Origin: JAHWJX01 sp036386655
GTDB lineage: Bacteria > Pseudomonadota > Alphaproteobacteria > Caulobacterales > Caulobacteraceae
Direction: 5' to 3'
NCBI GenBank assembly: GCA_036386655.1
Contig: DASVVG010000142.1
Location: forward strand, 1 to 8,740
Length of the DNA: 8,740 nt
Shown in pieces: positions 7,399 through 8,740 of the stretch. A program made the translations under genes and the position numbers. The stretch's first letter is position 1; every line of letters starts with the position of its first letter. The notes beneath the pieces were generated by a model. That model was given only the letters and a program-made list of their open reading frames with translations, made no database searches and was not told where the DNA came from.

Positions 7399-8740
7399 CG
7401 CGCCGCTGCTCCCGGGGCCGAGGCCACCACCAGCGGCGCCGGCTTCGGCTCCTCGACGCGCGCCACGCCGACGAACGGCGCGATACGGTTGATCACCTTG
7501 CCCGCGGCCGGCGCGGCCGTGGCCCCGCCGGTGCGCCCGCCGATGTACGGCTCGTCCATCAGCACCAGCACGAAGTAGCGCTTCGTCGTCACCGGACCGT
7601 CGGTCGGGAACACCGCCGCGAACGAGGCCACGTTCTTCGTCGCGTCGTAGCGGCCGTTCACCACCTTCTCGCCCGTGCCGGTCTTGCCGCCCACGCGCAA
7701 GCCCGGGATGTTCGCCGACCGGCCGCTGCCGTCGGTCACGTTGAGCCGCATCAGCTCCAGCATCTGCCGCGACGTGCTCTCCGACAGCACCCGGCGCGTC
7801 TCAACCTTCTCGCCGGGCGCGCGCTTCCGAATGGTCAGCGGCACGTACTTGCCGCCGTTCACGATCGGCTGGATCGCCGCCGTCAGCGCCAGCGGCGACA
7901 CCGAGATCGCATGGCCGAACGAGGCCGAAGCCAGCGTGTTCTGGTTCCACTTCGAGGGCAGGATCGGCCGGGCGCTCTCCGCCAGCTCCACCGGCGCCGC
8001 CTCGAACAGCCCCCAGGCCCGCAGCGACTTCGAGAAGTAGTCCGGCCCCACCGCCAGCGCGATCCGCGACGTGCCGATGTTCGACGACTTGGTGAACACC
8101 TCGTCCAGGCCCAGCACGCGGTTGGTGGCGTGGAAGTCCCGCACCGTCCGGCCCGCCATGCGGAACGGCGTCGTCGCATCGAACGTGGACGCTCGCGACA
8201 CCGCACCGGACTCCAGCCCGATCGCGATGGTGAACCCCTTGAACGTCGAGCCCATCTCGAACACGGACGCCGCCGCCCGGTTCAGCAGCTGCTCCGGCGC
8301 GGCCTTGCCGGGCGCGTTGGGGTCGAAGTCGGGATAGCTCGTCAGCGCCAGAATCTCGCCGGTCTGCACGTCGGTGACCACGCCGACGGCGCCCTTTGCT
8401 CCGTGCGCGATCGCCGCCTTCTCCACCTCGTCCTCGAGCGCCGCCTGGACCCGCAGGTCGACGGACAGCGCCACCGGCCCGCCCGCGCCCTCGTCGGCCC
8501 TCAGCGCGTCGTTCAGCGCGTACTCCGCGCCCGCCACGCCGATGCCGCCGCGATCCGAGAACCCGATCAGGTGCGCCGCCGTGGCGCCCAGCGGATAGTC
8601 CCGCCGCTCCTCCGGCTCGAAGCTGATCCCCGCGAGCCCCAGCGCATGCACCCGCGCCCGCTGCTGGGGCGTCAGCCCGCCGATCAGATGCATGCGCCGC
8701 TTGCCCGTCAGCGCCCGCTCGAGCCGCGTCTTGCTGAGCT
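7395..8740 (-). CDS. ftsI: FtsI (PBP3), septal peptidoglycan transpeptidase (5' end beyond window)
   Basis: Class B penicillin-binding protein that cross-links new septal peptidoglycan in the periplasm, partnered with the polymerase FtsW. The frame stays open to the window edge, so 447 codons are visible and the N-terminal cytoplasmic tail, membrane anchor and first part of the pedestal domain (roughly 100-150 residues) are missing. The internal ATG at 8693 is not the start, because conserved-looking pedestal sequence (LTGKRR and onward) continues upstream of it. Numbering from that Met, the transpeptidase motifs are all intact: GSTFK (148-152) with the nucleophile S149, SSN (203-205) and KTGT (337-340). 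Pedestal residues IGFSDRGGIGVAGAEYALND (43-62) are typical of PBP3. The protein ends in a Pro/Ala-rich tail. It overlaps murE by 4 nt. The class B monofunctional type is supported by the dcw position, but the missing N-terminus cannot be inspected. Confidence 0.95.
   Translation of the reverse strand, partial: LSKTRLERALTGKRRMHLIGGLTPQQRARVHALGLAGISFEPEERRDYPLGATAAHLIGFSDRGGIGVAGAEYALNDALRADEGAGGPVALSVDLRVQAALEDEVEKAAIAHGAKGAVGVVTDVQTGEILALTSYPDFDPNAPGKAAPEQLLNRAAASVFEMGSTFKGFTIAIGLESGAVSRASTFDATTPFRMAGRTVRDFHATNRVLGLDEVFTKSSNIGTSRIALAVGPDYFSKSLRAWGLFEAAPVELAESARPILPSKWNQNTLASASFGHAISVSPLALTAAIQPIVNGGKYVPLTIRKRAPGEKVETRRVLSESTSRQMLELMRLNVTDGSGRSANIPGLRVGGKTGTGEKVVNGRYDATKNVASFAAVFPTDGPVTTKRYFVLVLMDEPYIGGRTGGATAAPAAGKVINRIAPFVGVARVEEPKPAPLVVASAPGAAAR

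Noticed and set aside
5620..7578. A 652-codon open frame on the plus strand, antisense to murF, murE and the end of ftsI.
   Set aside because: Its translation is Arg/His/Pro/Gln-rich low-complexity sequence with no recognisable domain. It lies opposite three genes with intact catalytic motifs. Long antisense frames are expected in very GC-rich DNA.
8691..8693. An ATG that could be taken as the start of ftsI.
   Set aside because: The reading frame remains open to the window edge and reads as FtsI pedestal sequence upstream of this Met. Starting here would remove the membrane anchor, so the real start is outside the window.
1..8740. A hidden accessory or undescribed system within the cluster.
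   Set aside because: Seven conserved dcw genes account for all but 57 nt of the window, with no inserted gene, repeat array or shift in composition that I can see by eye.

Overview
The window is a GC-rich block of a bacterial dcw (division and cell wall) cluster, read entirely from the minus strand. In transcription order, from high to low coordinates, it holds ftsI (5' end cut off), murE, murF, mraY, murD, ftsW and murG (3' end cut off). This order is the usual one in Alphaproteobacteria. The high GC content, the MurE DNPR signature for meso-diaminopimelate and the style of the proteins suggest a Caulobacterales-like organism (Caulobacter, Phenylobacterium or Brevundimonas type). That placement is inferred from protein style and gene order, not from a database comparison.

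Layout: 8740-7395 ftsI (transpeptidase PBP3, lacking its N-terminal membrane anchor); 7398-5956 murE; 5963-4560 murF; 4560-3448 mraY; 3431-2013 murD; 1971-802 ftsW; 805-1 murG (268 codons visible, about three quarters of the protein). Four junctions overlap: 4 nt at ftsI/murE, 8 nt at murE/murF, 1 nt at murF/mraY and 4 nt at ftsW/murG. Only mraY/murD (16 nt) and murD/ftsW (41 nt) have gaps. I see no terminator or clear promoter inside, so one polycistronic message with translational coupling is the simplest reading. There is no gene-free stretch longer than 41 nt.

The genes form one pathway. MurD, MurE and MurF are ATP-dependent ligases that add D-Glu, meso-DAP and D-Ala-D-Ala to build UDP-MurNAc-pentapeptide. 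MraY moves this onto undecaprenyl phosphate to give lipid I, and MurG adds GlcNAc to give lipid II. FtsW polymerises lipid II at the septum and FtsI cross-links the new strands. All key catalytic motifs that fall inside the window are intact.

I found no mobile element, RNA gene, CRISPR array, foreign gene or undescribed system. The observations in Part 2 are small: heavy use of GTG starts, and an ftsW start without a visible ribosome binding site behind the widest gap. Many long open frames on the plus strand are antisense shadows caused by high GC content.
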